Origin: Thiopseudomonas sp.
GTDB lineage: Bacteria > Pseudomonadota > Gammaproteobacteria > Pseudomonadales > Pseudomonadaceae
Assembly: GCA_023228985.1 (NCBI GenBank)
Contig: JALOAC010000031.1
Span: forward strand, 1-25,132
Direction of reading: 5' to 3'
Length of the DNA stretch: 25,132 nt
Shown: positions 15,635-23,100 of the stretch, in pieces
How the letters are laid out: each line of letters begins with the position of its first letter
Numbering within the stretch: the first letter of the stretch is position 1
Made by a program: the position numbers and the translations under genes
Notes under the pieces: model-generated
What the model saw: only the letters and a program-made list of their open reading frames with translations
Told to the model about the DNA's origin: nothing
Databases searched by the model: none

Positions 15635-15819
15635 GCAGCTCAGTGGTGAGGATGGCGGGCTTTTGTGGGACCCGACTTGTCGGGGAAGGAAAAATACACC
15701 AAGCCAGAACTGAGCAATAGACCCTCGAGCAGCAGAGCATTCCAGCCACAATCAAGTATTAGGTTTTAGTTCACTGCCATGGTTTGAGTTTGGGTTCCCT
15801 GACAAGTCAGGTCCCACAC
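15635..15819. repeat. Type C REP pair, tandem unit 2
   Basis: This is a direct copy of 15386-15571 with scattered substitutions, offset by 249 bp. The palindromes are at 15665-15687 and 15795-15818 in inverted orientation. A unique 63-bp spacer separates the two units. Confidence 0.8.
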
Positions 15820-15980
15820 TAATCCTTGCAGCAAACAAGAGCGATGGTGCTTATCTGGCTGCGAAGTGGGTGTTTTGCGTGGATCTGGCAATTTAATCGC
15901 GGCAATGATTGCCCATCTGCGCTAGCTGGGCGAAAATAGGGCATCTTTCTAAATTTCTGTTCTGTAGGAGAATCAAAAAA

Positions 15981-17978
15981 ATGCCAAGTCGTCGAGAGCG
16001 TGCTAATGCCATTCGTGCACTGAGTATGGATGCTGTCCAAAAAGCGAATAGCGGACATCCGGGTGCCCCTATGGGTATGGCTGATATTGCCGAGGCGCTG
16101 TGGCGTGGTTATTTACAGCACAACCCTACCAATCCAAACTGGGCTAATCGCGACCGCTTTGTGTTGTCCAACGGTCATGGTTCGATGCTGATTTACTCCT
16201 TATTACACCTCACGGGCTACGATCTGAGCTTGGATGATTTGAAAAACTTCCGCCAGCTCAACAGCCGCACGCCAGGTCACCCTGAGCTGGGTTACACCCC
16301 AGGCGTGGAAACGACCACGGGTCCTCTGGGTCAGGGTATTGCCAATGCGGTGGGTTTTGCGTTGGCAGAAAAAGTGTTGGCCGCGCAGTTCAACCGCGAA
16401 GGTCACACCATTGTTGACCACCAAACCTATGCCTTTTTAGGCGATGGCTGCTTGATGGAAGGCATTTCCCACGAAGTCTGCTCGCTGGCGGGCACGTTGG
16501 GTTTAAACAAACTCACTGCCTTTTACGATGACAACGGCATTTCCATTGATGGTGAAGTGCAGGGTTGGTTTACCGATGACACACCGCGCCGTTTTGAGTC
16601 TTACGGCTGGCATGTGATTCGCAATGTGAATGGTCATGATGCCGATGAGGTTGAGGTGGCGATTGAAGCCGCTTTAGCGAGCGATAAGCCCACCCTGATC
16701 TGCTGTAAAACGACTATTGGTTTTGGTTCGCCCAACCATGGCGGCAAAGCCAGCAGTCACGGTGCGCCTTTAGGTGCGGAAGAAATTGCGTTGGCGCGTG
16801 CTGAGTTGGGTTGGACGCACGGCCCCTTTGAAATTCCTGCCGACATCTATGCTCAGTGGGACGCTAAAGAGGCGGGCGCTAAAGCGGAAGCTGAGTGGGA
16901 GGATAAGTTTGCCGCCTATGCGGCTGAGTTTCCTGAGTTAGCGGCAGAATTTAAGCGCCGTATGGCGGGTGATTTACCTGCCGATTTTGCTGAGAAAGCA
17001 GCACAGTACATTGCTGAAGTGGCGGCTAAAGGCGAGAGTATTGCCAGTCGTAAAGCCAGTCAGAATACCTTGAATGCGTACGGTCCGTTATTGCCTGAGT
17101 TGTTGGGTGGATCGGCGGATTTGGCGGGTTCTAACCTCACGCTTTGGAGCGGCTGTGAAGGCATTTCCAGCACCGACGCGGCGGGTAACTATGTGTTTTA
17201 CGGTGTGCGCGAGTTTGGTATGAGCGCCATCATGAACGGTATCGCCCTGCACGGTGGCTTGATTCCTTACGGCGCAACCTTCCTGATGTTTATGGAATAT
17301 GCGCGCAATGCGGTGCGCATGTCGGCATTGATGAAACAGCGCGTGCTTTATGTATTCACCCACGACTCCATTGGTTTGGGTGAAGACGGTCCAACGCACC
17401 AGCCAGTTGAGCAGCTAACCAGTCTGCGTACTACGCCCAATTTAGATACCTGGCGTCCATGCGATGCGGTCGAATCCGCTGTGGCATGGAAGTATTCTTT
17501 GCAGCGTAAAAACGGCCCCAGCGCGTTGATTTTCAGTCGTCAAAACCTGGATCACCAAGAGCGTAGCGCCGAGCAAATCGCCGATATTGAACGCGGTGGT
17601 TATGTGTTGAAAGATTGCGCGGGTGAGCCCGAGTTGATTTTGATCTCGACCGGTTCAGAAGTGGGCTTGGCTGTTGATGCTTATAACGTGCTGACCGAGC
17701 AAGGTCATAAAGTACGTGTGGTGTCTATACCATGCACCAGCGTGTTTGATGCGCAAGATGCCGAATACAAGCAAGCGGTCTTGCCGATTGAAGTCGGTGC
17801 GCGTATTGCCATTGAAGCCGCGCATGCGGATTACTGGTACAAATATGTCGGTCTGGATGGCCGCGTGATGGGCATGCACACCTACGGTGAATCCGCGCCG
17901 GCGGGTGACCTATTCGCGCACTTTGGCTTTACCCTAGACAACCTGCTGGGTCTAGCCACGGAATTGCTGGAAGACTAA
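15981..17978 (+). CDS. tkt: Transketolase
   Basis: This thiamine-diphosphate enzyme moves two-carbon ketol units between sugar phosphates in the pentose phosphate pathway, linking to glycolysis. The start ATG at 15981 follows TAGGAGA (15965-15971); an in-frame ATG at 15909 is rejected because its extra residues are not transketolase-like. The 665-residue length is normal. Motifs are SGHPGAPMGMADIAE (about 23-37), the ThDP-binding GDGCLMEG...FYDDNGISIDG (about 154-190), a pyrimidine domain with the conserved HDSIGLGEDGPTHQPVEQL near 464-482, and a C-terminal domain with STGSEV. It is the first gene of the cluster tkt-epd-pgk-fba, separated from epd by about 1.2 kb of repeats. Confidence 0.97.
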   Translation: MPSRRERANAIRALSMDAVQKANSGHPGAPMGMADIAEALWRGYLQHNPTNPNWANRDRFVLSNGHGSMLIYSLLHLTGYDLSLDDLKNFRQLNSRTPGHPELGYTPGVETTTGPLGQGIANAVGFALAEKVLAAQFNREGHTIVDHQTYAFLGDGCLMEGISHEVCSLAGTLGLNKLTAFYDDNGISIDGEVQGWFTDDTPRRFESYGWHVIRNVNGHDADEVEVAIEAALASDKPTLICCKTTIGFGSPNHGGKASSHGAPLGAEEIALARAELGWTHGPFEIPADIYAQWDAKEAGAKAEAEWEDKFAAYAAEFPELAAEFKRRMAGDLPADFAEKAAQYIAEVAAKGESIASRKASQNTLNAYGPLLPELLGGSADLAGSNLTLWSGCEGISSTDAAGNYVFYGVREFGMSAIMNGIALHGGLIPYGATFLMFMEYARNAVRMSALMKQRVLYVFTHDSIGLGEDGPTHQPVEQLTSLRTTPNLDTWRPCDAVESAVAWKYSLQRKNGPSALIFSRQNLDHQERSAEQIADIERGGYVLKDCAGEPELILISTGSEVGLAVDAYNVLTEQGHKVRVVSIPCTSVFDAQDAEYKQAVLPIEVGARIAIEAAHADYWYKYVGLDGRVMGMHTYGESAPAGDLFAHFGFTLDNLLGLATELLED

Positions 17979-18014
17979 GGCAAAACGGCGCTCCTACAAT
18001 AGCCTGTTACGCCA

Positions 18015-18100
18015 AGGAGAATGCTATGCATCCGACCGCTGATTACACCTGCCACTACAGCGCTGCCAGATGCACCGCTGTCGCAGGCATGGCCTGCTCC
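18015..18100. repeat. Type D compound palindromic element, copy 1
   Basis: It contains two palindromes, a left one around TATGCATCC (18026-18033 core) and a right one GCAGGCATGGCCTGC (18083-18097). They are joined by a linker of about 50 bp (CCGCTGATTACACCTGCC...CACCGCTGT) shared with 18395, 18847 and 21652. It abuts the truncated AAA-ATPase gene on its right. A short REP type A remnant (GGCGCTCCTACAA, about 17987-17999) precedes it. Confidence 0.8.
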
Positions 18101-18283
18101 TTGTCTGGCGGCTTGAAGCAATGTTGAATCGTCCAAGCTCAGGTATGAACGCCCAGCATCAATATGCTGCGCCAGAGTAGACTTGCCAACTTGACGCGGC
18201 CCTAGCAGGCAAACAACTGGCGTATCAGTGAGTGCTTCAAGCACGCGCTGCCTGAGTAGACGAGGAAGAAATGGAGGGGTCAT
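18101..18283 (-). pseudogene. Truncated AAA ATPase (DUF4143-type), N-terminal fragment
   Basis: The first 61 codons of a P-loop ATPase of the PF13173/DUF4143 type remain. The ATG at 18283 has AAAAGGTG just upstream on the minus strand. The fragment reads MTPPFLPRLLRQRVLEAL, then Walker A GPRQVGKST and the strand SYLSLDDSTLLQAA. Full-length members have about 380-400 residues, so most of the protein, including Walker B and the C-terminal domain, is gone. Homology stops where the type D repeat begins (about 18100); the frame then runs on through repeat sequence to 17975. This is a decayed accessory gene, not functional. Confidence 0.75.
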
Positions 18284-18298
18284 CGAGCACCTTTTGTC

Positions 18299-18390
18299 AG
18301 CGTCCAATTGCTCAAAGTGCAAGCGTCTAATTGCTGTATGTGTCAGCGTCTAATTGCTGTATGTGTCAACGTCCAATTGCATAAAGTGTT
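18299..18390. repeat. Four 23-bp tandem repeats
   Basis: Units start at 18299, 18322, 18345 and 18368. Each begins A(G/A)CGTC(C/T)AATTGC and ends with a more variable half; units 2 and 3 are identical, and units 1 and 4 share CCAATTGC and AAAGTG. There are no spacers, so it is not a CRISPR. The array lies 16 bp upstream of the ATPase fragment start and directly before a type D element. It could be a regulator-binding array or the multi-repeat end of a lost transposon (IS21-like ends have such repeats). Confidence 0.85.
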
Positions 18391-18394
18391 CCTT

Positions 18395-18482
18395 GTACGA
18401 GGATGCCATGCATCCGACCGCAGATTACACCTGCCACCACAGCGCCGCCAGACACACCGCTGTCGCAGGAATGGCTTACTCC
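18395..18482. repeat. Type D compound palindromic element, copy 2
   Basis: The left palindrome GGATGCCATGCATCC is at 18401-18415. The right palindrome is degraded (GCAGGAATGGCTTACTCC). The linker (CAGATTACACCTGCCACCACAGCG...CACCGCTGTC) matches the other copies. Confidence 0.8.
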
Positions 18483-18559
18483 AGAAACCGCTGTTTCTAC
18501 TGGGTTTTGGGTGAGCTAGAACCACTAGCGCAATGGTTGAAAAGAAGCGCAGTGCCGTG

Positions 18560-18751
18560 TGGGACCTGACTTGTCAGGGAACCAGTATCCGCCTGCTGCA
18601 CAAAGCCAAACACCTTATTCAGACTCAAAAGCAAAAAAGCTTCCCCCGACAAGTTGGAGAATGGGAAGTGCACCCAAGTCAAGGTTAAACCTAAAACCCC
18701 AAGTCCGTGCCATGGTTTGGTTTTTAGTTCCCTGACAAGTCAGGTCCCACA
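18560..18751. repeat. Type C REP pair
   Basis: GTGGGACCTGACTTGTCAGGG at 18560-18584 is paired with an inverted copy at 18728-18751. A degraded third copy (TTCCCCCGACAAGTTGG) lies at about 18641-18659. The stretch GTGCCATGGTTTGG before the right palindrome also occurs in the units at 15386 and 15635. Confidence 0.8.
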
Positions 18752-18796
18752 TTGGATTGTGCCATGCTCACAGTCTTGTGTTGGATCTAAGCTTAT

Positions 18797-18816
18797 TCGC
18801 GCAAAAGCTGCGCTTA
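18797..18816. repeat. Degenerate REP type A/B palindrome
   Basis: CGCGCAAAAGCTGCGCTTA has a GCGCA/TGCGC stem with an AAAGC loop, and the edge has drifted from GCTCCTAC. This is the only structure seen between the type C pair and the next type D element. Confidence 0.5.
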
Positions 18817-18846
18817 AGCAGAGTATCTAGAAAATCCGTTACGCGT

Positions 18847-18934
18847 GTACGAGGATGCCATGCATCCGACCGACGGAATATACCTGTAAGCACAGCGACA
18901 CCAGACACACCGCTGTCGCAGGCATGGCCTGCTC
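18847..18934. repeat. Type D compound palindromic element, copy 3
   Basis: It starts GTACGAGGATGCCATGCATCC, runs through a diverged linker (GGAATATACCTGTAAGCACAGCGACACC), and ends GCAGGCATGGCCTGCTC. The interval from 18935 to the epd start holds nothing recognisable. Confidence 0.8.
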
Positions 18935-19157
18935 TAGAAGAGCTTGCCTGATGAAATTACTGTGTTAGTGAGAGTTTCCAACCTCAATGCGTAATGTCCG
19001 AGCAGGCGTTTTCCGTCCTTTGTCTTCTGTATTCTGAATCCCTCTGGCGTATTTTTTTGCTTGTCGTTGCCGCTGTTAGACAGGAAACTTATGCCAAACT
19101 AACGTAATATGCACATGTATATTTCGAATTAGAGTGGGACAACACTAAGGAACTCCC

Positions 19158-20207
19158 TTGGCAAACTATCGTGTTGCATTAAATGGCTATGGCCGCATTG
19201 GGCGCTGTGTCTTGCGGGCGTTGTATGAGCGCAATCAGGACGCTAATTTTACGATTGTGGCGCTCAATGACATTGCCGATCAGGCCAGTATCGAATACCT
19301 CACCCGTTTTGATTCCACCCACGGGCGTTTCCCCGGTGAGGTGCGTGTGGATGGCGATTGCTTGCACATTAACGGCGATTGCGTGCAGGTGTTGCGCGCT
19401 GCCACGCCCGAGGAAGTGGACTGGCAAGTGTTGGATATCGATCTGCTGATTGAATGCTCCGGCCAATACACCACCCGTGCTCAGGCGCAGCGCTTTCTGG
19501 ATGCCGGTGTGCCGAGGATTTTGTTTTCTCAGCCCATGGCCAGTGCTGAAGACGTGGATGCTACAATAGTGTATGGCGTCAATCATCAACAACTGAGCGG
19601 GCAGGAACGTATTCTGTCTAACGCTTCCTGCACCACGAACTGCGGTGTGCCGGTGTTGCAATTGTTGCAGCACGCAGTGGGGATCGAACAGGTGCTGATC
19701 ACCACCATTCACTCGGCGATGAATGATCAGCCCGTGATTGATGCTTATCATCATGAAGACTTGCGCCGCACGCGCTCGGCGTTTCAGTCGGTGATTCCGG
19801 TGTCTACCGGTTTAGCGCGCGGTATTGAGCGTTTGCTGCCGGAATTAACTGGTCGTGTGCAGGCCAAAGCCTTGCGTGTGCCAACGGTGAACGTGTCCTG
19901 TTTGGATATCACCGTGCAGTGCGCGCGCGACACCAGTGCCGCGGAAATTAACCAGTTGTTTGCCGACGCAGCGCAAGGTCAAACACTTCAAGGTTTGTTA
20001 AACTGTACTGAGTTTCCGCATGCCAGTTGCGATTTTAACCATGACCCTCATTCGGCGATTATTGATGCCAGCCAGACGCGCATGTGCGGCTCGCGCATGT
20101 TAAATCTCGTGGCGTGGTTTGATAACGAATGGGGTTTCGCCAATCGGATGTTGGATGTGGCGGATTATTTTTTACAGCTTTCTTCTACTGCCTCAGCAAA
20201 GGAATAA
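19158..20207 (+). CDS. epd: D-erythrose-4-phosphate dehydrogenase
   Basis: This is a GAPDH-fold enzyme that oxidises erythrose-4-phosphate to 4-phosphoerythronate with NAD+, feeding pyridoxal phosphate synthesis. The start is a TTG at 19158 with TAAGGA 6 bp upstream, the position that begins ANYRVALNGYGRIGR. The NAD-binding motif NGYGRIGRCVLRALYE is N-terminal, the catalytic C158 is in SNASCTTNCGVPVL, and FDNEWGFANRM is near the C-terminus. At 349 residues it is slightly longer than E. coli Epd. Epd is preferred over gapA because it sits directly before pgk (2-bp gap) and because of the TTIHSAMNDQPVIDAYHHEDLRR stretch. A classical GAPDH function cannot be entirely excluded. Confidence 0.88.
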   Translation: MANYRVALNGYGRIGRCVLRALYERNQDANFTIVALNDIADQASIEYLTRFDSTHGRFPGEVRVDGDCLHINGDCVQVLRAATPEEVDWQVLDIDLLIECSGQYTTRAQAQRFLDAGVPRILFSQPMASAEDVDATIVYGVNHQQLSGQERILSNASCTTNCGVPVLQLLQHAVGIEQVLITTIHSAMNDQPVIDAYHHEDLRRTRSAFQSVIPVSTGLARGIERLLPELTGRVQAKALRVPTVNVSCLDITVQCARDTSAAEINQLFADAAQGQTLQGLLNCTEFPHASCDFNHDPHSAIIDASQTRMCGSRMLNLVAWFDNEWGFANRMLDVADYFLQLSSTASAKE

Positions 20208-20209
20208 CC

Positions 20210-21373
20210 ATGACTGTTTTGAAAATGGCTGATTTGGACTTAAACCAGAAACGTGTATTGATTCGTGAAGACCTGAACGTGCCGGTAAAAGACGGCAAAG
20301 TCAGCAGTGATGCGCGGATTGTCGCCTCGTTGCCCACTATTCGTCTGGCGCTAGAAAAAGGTGCGGCGGTGTTGGTTTGCTCGCACTTGGGTCGCCCAGA
20401 GGAAGGCGTGTTTAGCGAAGAAAACAGCTTAGCGCCGGTGGCAGCGTATTTAAGTGAAGCGCTGGGTCGTGATGTGCCTTTGGTGCGTGACTATTTAAAC
20501 GGTGTTGAGGTTAAGCCCGGTGAGGTCGTTTTGCTGGAAAACGTGCGCTTTAACGCGGGCGAGAAAAAGAATACCGACGCGCTGGCGCAACAGTACGCGG
20601 CGCTCTGTGATGTGTTTGTGATGGATGCCTTTGGTACAGCACACCGTGCGCAGGCGTCTACCCATGGTGTGGCGAAATTTGCCAAAACCGCTTGTGCTGG
20701 TCCTTTGCTAGCAACTGAGCTTGAAGCTTTGGGCAAGGCGTTGGATAAACCAGCCCAGCCGATGACGGCGATTGTGGCGGGCTCGAAAGTCTCGACCAAG
20801 TTAGATGTGCTTAATAGCTTGGCAAAGGTGTGTGACCAGCTGATCGTTGGCGGCGGCATTGCCAATACTTTCTTAGCCGCTGCTGGTTTTGCGGTGGGTA
20901 AGTCGCTGTATGAGCCTGATTTATTAGACACGGCAAAAGCCATTGCCGCGAAAGTGAGCGTGCCTTTGCCGGTGGATGTGGTGGTAGCCAAAGCCTTTGC
21001 AGCGGATGCCGAGGCGACCGTAAAAGCTGTGGCTGATGTCGCTGAAGACGATATGATTTTGGATGTCGGCCCAGAGACCGCAGCGCAGTTTGCTGAGCTG
21101 CTCAAAAGTGCTAAAACAATTTTATGGAACGGCCCGGTGGGCGTGTTCGAATTTGACCAATTTGCTAACGGCACCCAGGTGCTCGCGCAAGCCATTGCCG
21201 ACAGCGAAGCGTTTTCTATTGCCGGCGGCGGTGATACCCTTGCAGCTATTGATAAATACAATGTTGCCGAACAGATTAGTTACATCTCCACCGGCGGCGG
21301 CGCTTTCCTTGAGTTTGTCGAAGGTAAAGTATTGCCAGCCGTAGAAATGCTGCAACAGCGCGCGCAGGGCTAA
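20210..21373 (+). CDS. pgk: Phosphoglycerate kinase
   Basis: It transfers phosphate between 1,3-bisphosphoglycerate and ADP in glycolysis and gluconeogenesis. The ATG at 20210 is chosen, preceded by AAAGGA and two bases after the epd stop; the frame extends further upstream only by overlapping epd. The 387-residue length is exactly that of the bacterial family. Motifs are VLIREDLNVPVKDG at the N-terminus, the substrate site CSHLGRP (about residue 60), DAFGTAHRAQAST (about 140), the hinge GGGIANTFLAAAG, and the nucleotide-binding NGPVGVFEFDQFANGT and AGGGDTLAAIDKY near the C-terminus. It is co-transcribed with epd. Confidence 0.97.
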   Translation: MTVLKMADLDLNQKRVLIREDLNVPVKDGKVSSDARIVASLPTIRLALEKGAAVLVCSHLGRPEEGVFSEENSLAPVAAYLSEALGRDVPLVRDYLNGVEVKPGEVVLLENVRFNAGEKKNTDALAQQYAALCDVFVMDAFGTAHRAQASTHGVAKFAKTACAGPLLATELEALGKALDKPAQPMTAIVAGSKVSTKLDVLNSLAKVCDQLIVGGGIANTFLAAAGFAVGKSLYEPDLLDTAKAIAAKVSVPLPVDVVVAKAFAADAEATVKAVADVAEDDMILDVGPETAAQFAELLKSAKTILWNGPVGVFEFDQFANGTQVLAQAIADSEAFSIAGGGDTLAAIDKYNVAEQISYISTGGGAFLEFVEGKVLPAVEMLQQRAQG

Positions 21374-21386
21374 TTTTTCAACGGCT

Positions 21387-21412
21387 CTTGTATGAGCGCA
21401 ATTTTTGCGCGA
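21387..21412. repeat. REP type B
   Basis: CTTGTATGAGCGCAATTTTTGCGCGA has the stem GCGCAA/TTGCGC with an altered edge. It lies 14 bp after the pgk stop, where REPs often stabilise or end transcripts. Confidence 0.7.
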
Positions 21413-21477
21413 TTGAAGTTAAACCAGTGCAGCAACGAGCAGGACAGGCACAAAATTCACTACTGGCACGATCTGAT

Positions 21478-21556
21478 GTGGGACCTGCCTTGGCAGGGAA
21501 CTGAGTTAATATATAGCGCAGAGCTAACAATGTTCCCCGACAAGTCGGGTCCCACA
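21478..21556. repeat. Type C REP pair, short spacing
   Basis: GTGGGACCTGCCTTGGCAGGG (21478-21501) is paired with the inverted CCCCGACAAGTCGGGTCCCAC (21533-21556). The first copy carries matched changes in both arms (CCTGCC/GGCAGG), preserving the stem. Confidence 0.8.
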
Positions 21557-21599
21557 CGAATGAGTGCTCAAGTTGGGTTTTTGAGTTGATGACCAAATC

Positions 21600-21625
21600 T
21601 GCATCGCCCATAAGCTGGGCTCCAA
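21600..21625. repeat. REP type A variant
   Basis: GCATCGCCCATAAGCTGGGCTCC keeps the type A loop and CTCC edge but has a GCCCA/TGGGC stem in place of GCGCAT/ATGCGC, with both arms changed together. Confidence 0.55.
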
Positions 21626-21651
21626 CCAGTAGGCAGTAGGCGGCATTTTTT

Positions 21652-21743
21652 TGTAGGAGCAGGCCATGCCTGCGACAGCGGTACGTCTGACGGCGTTGTG
21701 GCGGCAGGTATAATCTGCGGTCGGATGCATGGCATCCTCGTAC
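21652..21743. repeat. Type D compound palindromic element, copy 4 (inverted)
   Basis: It starts TGTAGGAGCAGGCCATGCCTGC and ends GGATGCATGGCATCCTCGTAC, the reverse complement of the copies near 18.0-18.9 kb. Together with the type B, C and A elements it fills the space between pgk and fba. Confidence 0.8.
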
Positions 21744-21835
21744 AGGCGTAACGGGCTCTTGTTAGGGCGCAACACACATATTTTCACACGGGTTGACCTA
21801 ATGTCAGTCCGCATTAAAAAACAGGAGTAGACCCT

Positions 21836-22891
21836 ATGGCTCTAATTACTATGCGTCAATTGCTGGATCATGCCGCCGAATTTGGCTATGGCATCCCAGC
21901 GTATAACGTGAACAACCTTGAGCAAATGCGCGCGATTATGGAAGCGGCTGATCACACCAATTCTCCGGTGATTGTCCAGGCGTCAGCCGGTGCGCGCAAA
22001 TATGCTGGCGCCCCGTTTTTGCGTCACCTGATATTAGCGGCAATCGAAGAGTTCCCGCACATTCCCGTCTGTATGCACCAGGATCACGGCACCAGCCCAG
22101 CGATTTGCCAGCGTTCGATCCAACTGGGTTTCAGCTCAGTGATGATGGACGGCTCGCTCCTTGAAGACGGTAAAACTCCATCCGACTATGAGTACAACGT
22201 CGAAGTGACCCGCCGTACCGTAGAAATGGCGCATGCGTGCGGTGTGTCGGTAGAAGGTGAGCTGGGTTGCTTAGGCAGCTTAGAAACCGGTATGGCCGGT
22301 GAAGAAGACGGTGTGGGCGCGGAAGGCGTGTTGGATATGGAGCAAATGCTCACCGATCCAGAAGAAGCCGCTGATTTTGTAGCGAAAACCAAGGTGGATG
22401 CACTGGCGATTGCCATTGGTACCAGCCATGGCGCGTATAAATTCACCAAACCACCTACTGGCGATACCCTAGCCATCGAGCGTATCAAAGAAATCCACGC
22501 GCGCATTCCGAACACGCACCTGGTGATGCACGGCTCCAGCTCGGTGCCGCAGGACTGGTTGAAAATTATCAACGAATACGGCGGCGACATTGGCGAAACC
22601 TATGGTGTGCCAGTGGAGGAAATCGTCGAAGGCATCAAGCACGGGGTGCGTAAAGTTAACATTGATACCGACCTGCGTTTAGCCTCAACTGGCGCGATTC
22701 GTCGTTACTTGGCGCAAAACCCAAGCGAATTTGACCCGCGCAAATACTTGGCAGAAACCGTTAAAGCCATGCGTGATATCTGTATCGCCCGCTATGAAGC
22801 CTTTGGTGCTGCTGGCAATGCCAGCAAAATCACCCCGATTTCCATGGAAATCATGTATCAGCGCTATGCCAGCGGTGAGCTGTATAAATAA
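21836..22891 (+). CDS. fba: Fructose-bisphosphate aldolase, class II
   Basis: This zinc-dependent aldolase interconverts fructose-1,6-bisphosphate with dihydroxyacetone phosphate and glyceraldehyde-3-phosphate. The ATG at 21836 follows CAGGAG (21822-21827). The 351-residue length is that of the Calvin-type class IIA/B enzymes found in Pseudomonas. Motifs are GYGIPAYNVNNLEQ at the N-terminus, the metal/substrate motif VCMHQDHGTSP (about 78-88), SVEGELGCLG with the conserved acidic residues, AIGTSHGAYKF, HGSSSVPQDW and the C-terminal VRKVNIDTDLRLA-like segment. It follows pgk after about 460 bp of repeats and is closed by a strong terminator. Confidence 0.97.
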   Translation: MALITMRQLLDHAAEFGYGIPAYNVNNLEQMRAIMEAADHTNSPVIVQASAGARKYAGAPFLRHLILAAIEEFPHIPVCMHQDHGTSPAICQRSIQLGFSSVMMDGSLLEDGKTPSDYEYNVEVTRRTVEMAHACGVSVEGELGCLGSLETGMAGEEDGVGAEGVLDMEQMLTDPEEAADFVAKTKVDALAIAIGTSHGAYKFTKPPTGDTLAIERIKEIHARIPNTHLVMHGSSSVPQDWLKIINEYGGDIGETYGVPVEEIVEGIKHGVRKVNIDTDLRLASTGAIRRYLAQNPSEFDPRKYLAETVKAMRDICIARYEAFGAAGNASKITPISMEIMYQRYASGELYK

Positions 22892-22910
22892 GCTGAATTA
22901 CTAGGCATAT

Positions 22911-22946
22911 AAAAAACCCGTGCTAATTACAGTGCGGGTTTTTTTT
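22911..22946 (+). terminator. Rho-independent terminator after fba
   Basis: AAAAAACCCG pairs with CGGGTTTTTT, extended by TGCT/AGTG with two wobble pairs around an AATTAC loop. It is followed by a T-run and sits 20 bp after the fba stop. The A-run on the left makes it potentially bidirectional. Confidence 0.9.
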
Positions 22947-23027
22947 GCAAGCGAAGCGTGAGCGCTTAATTTTTACCCCGGCTTAGTTAGCGAGTTGAAC
23001 CTAGCCTGAACGGGTTAATCATGACTA

Positions 23028-23055
23028 TTGACTTAAGTGTTTTTAGTTATACTAT
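23028..23055 (+). promoter_or_regulatory. Probable promoter of the outer-membrane protein gene
   Basis: TTGACT (23028-23033) is a good -35 box. About 16 bp later TACTAT (23050-23055), overlapping TATACT (23048-23053), can serve as the -10 box. It lies about 45 bp before the ATG, after the fba terminator. Confidence 0.45.
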
Positions 23056-23100
23056 TCGTTAACTAATTTTTATTGTAAGTAACTCATGGAGAGTAGCAGT

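Noticed and set aside
15323..15649. Plus-strand 108-codon ORF before tkt
   Set aside because: It runs through REP palindromes (types B and C) and its sequence is explained by repeats.
15911..15931. Inverted repeat GCCCA...TGGGC in the tkt leader as a regulator site
   Set aside because: The arms are only 5 bp and resemble a worn REP type A variant; too weak to call.
18299..18390. CRISPR array
   Set aside because: The 23-bp units abut directly with no spacers, and no cas genes are present.
19179..19754. 191-codon minus-strand ORF opposite epd
   Set aside because: It is antisense to epd, is His-rich by composition and has no family motif.
20491..21261. 256-codon minus-strand ORF opposite pgk
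   Set aside because: It is antisense to a clearly recognised gene, has an Ala/Ser-rich shadow composition and no domain pattern.
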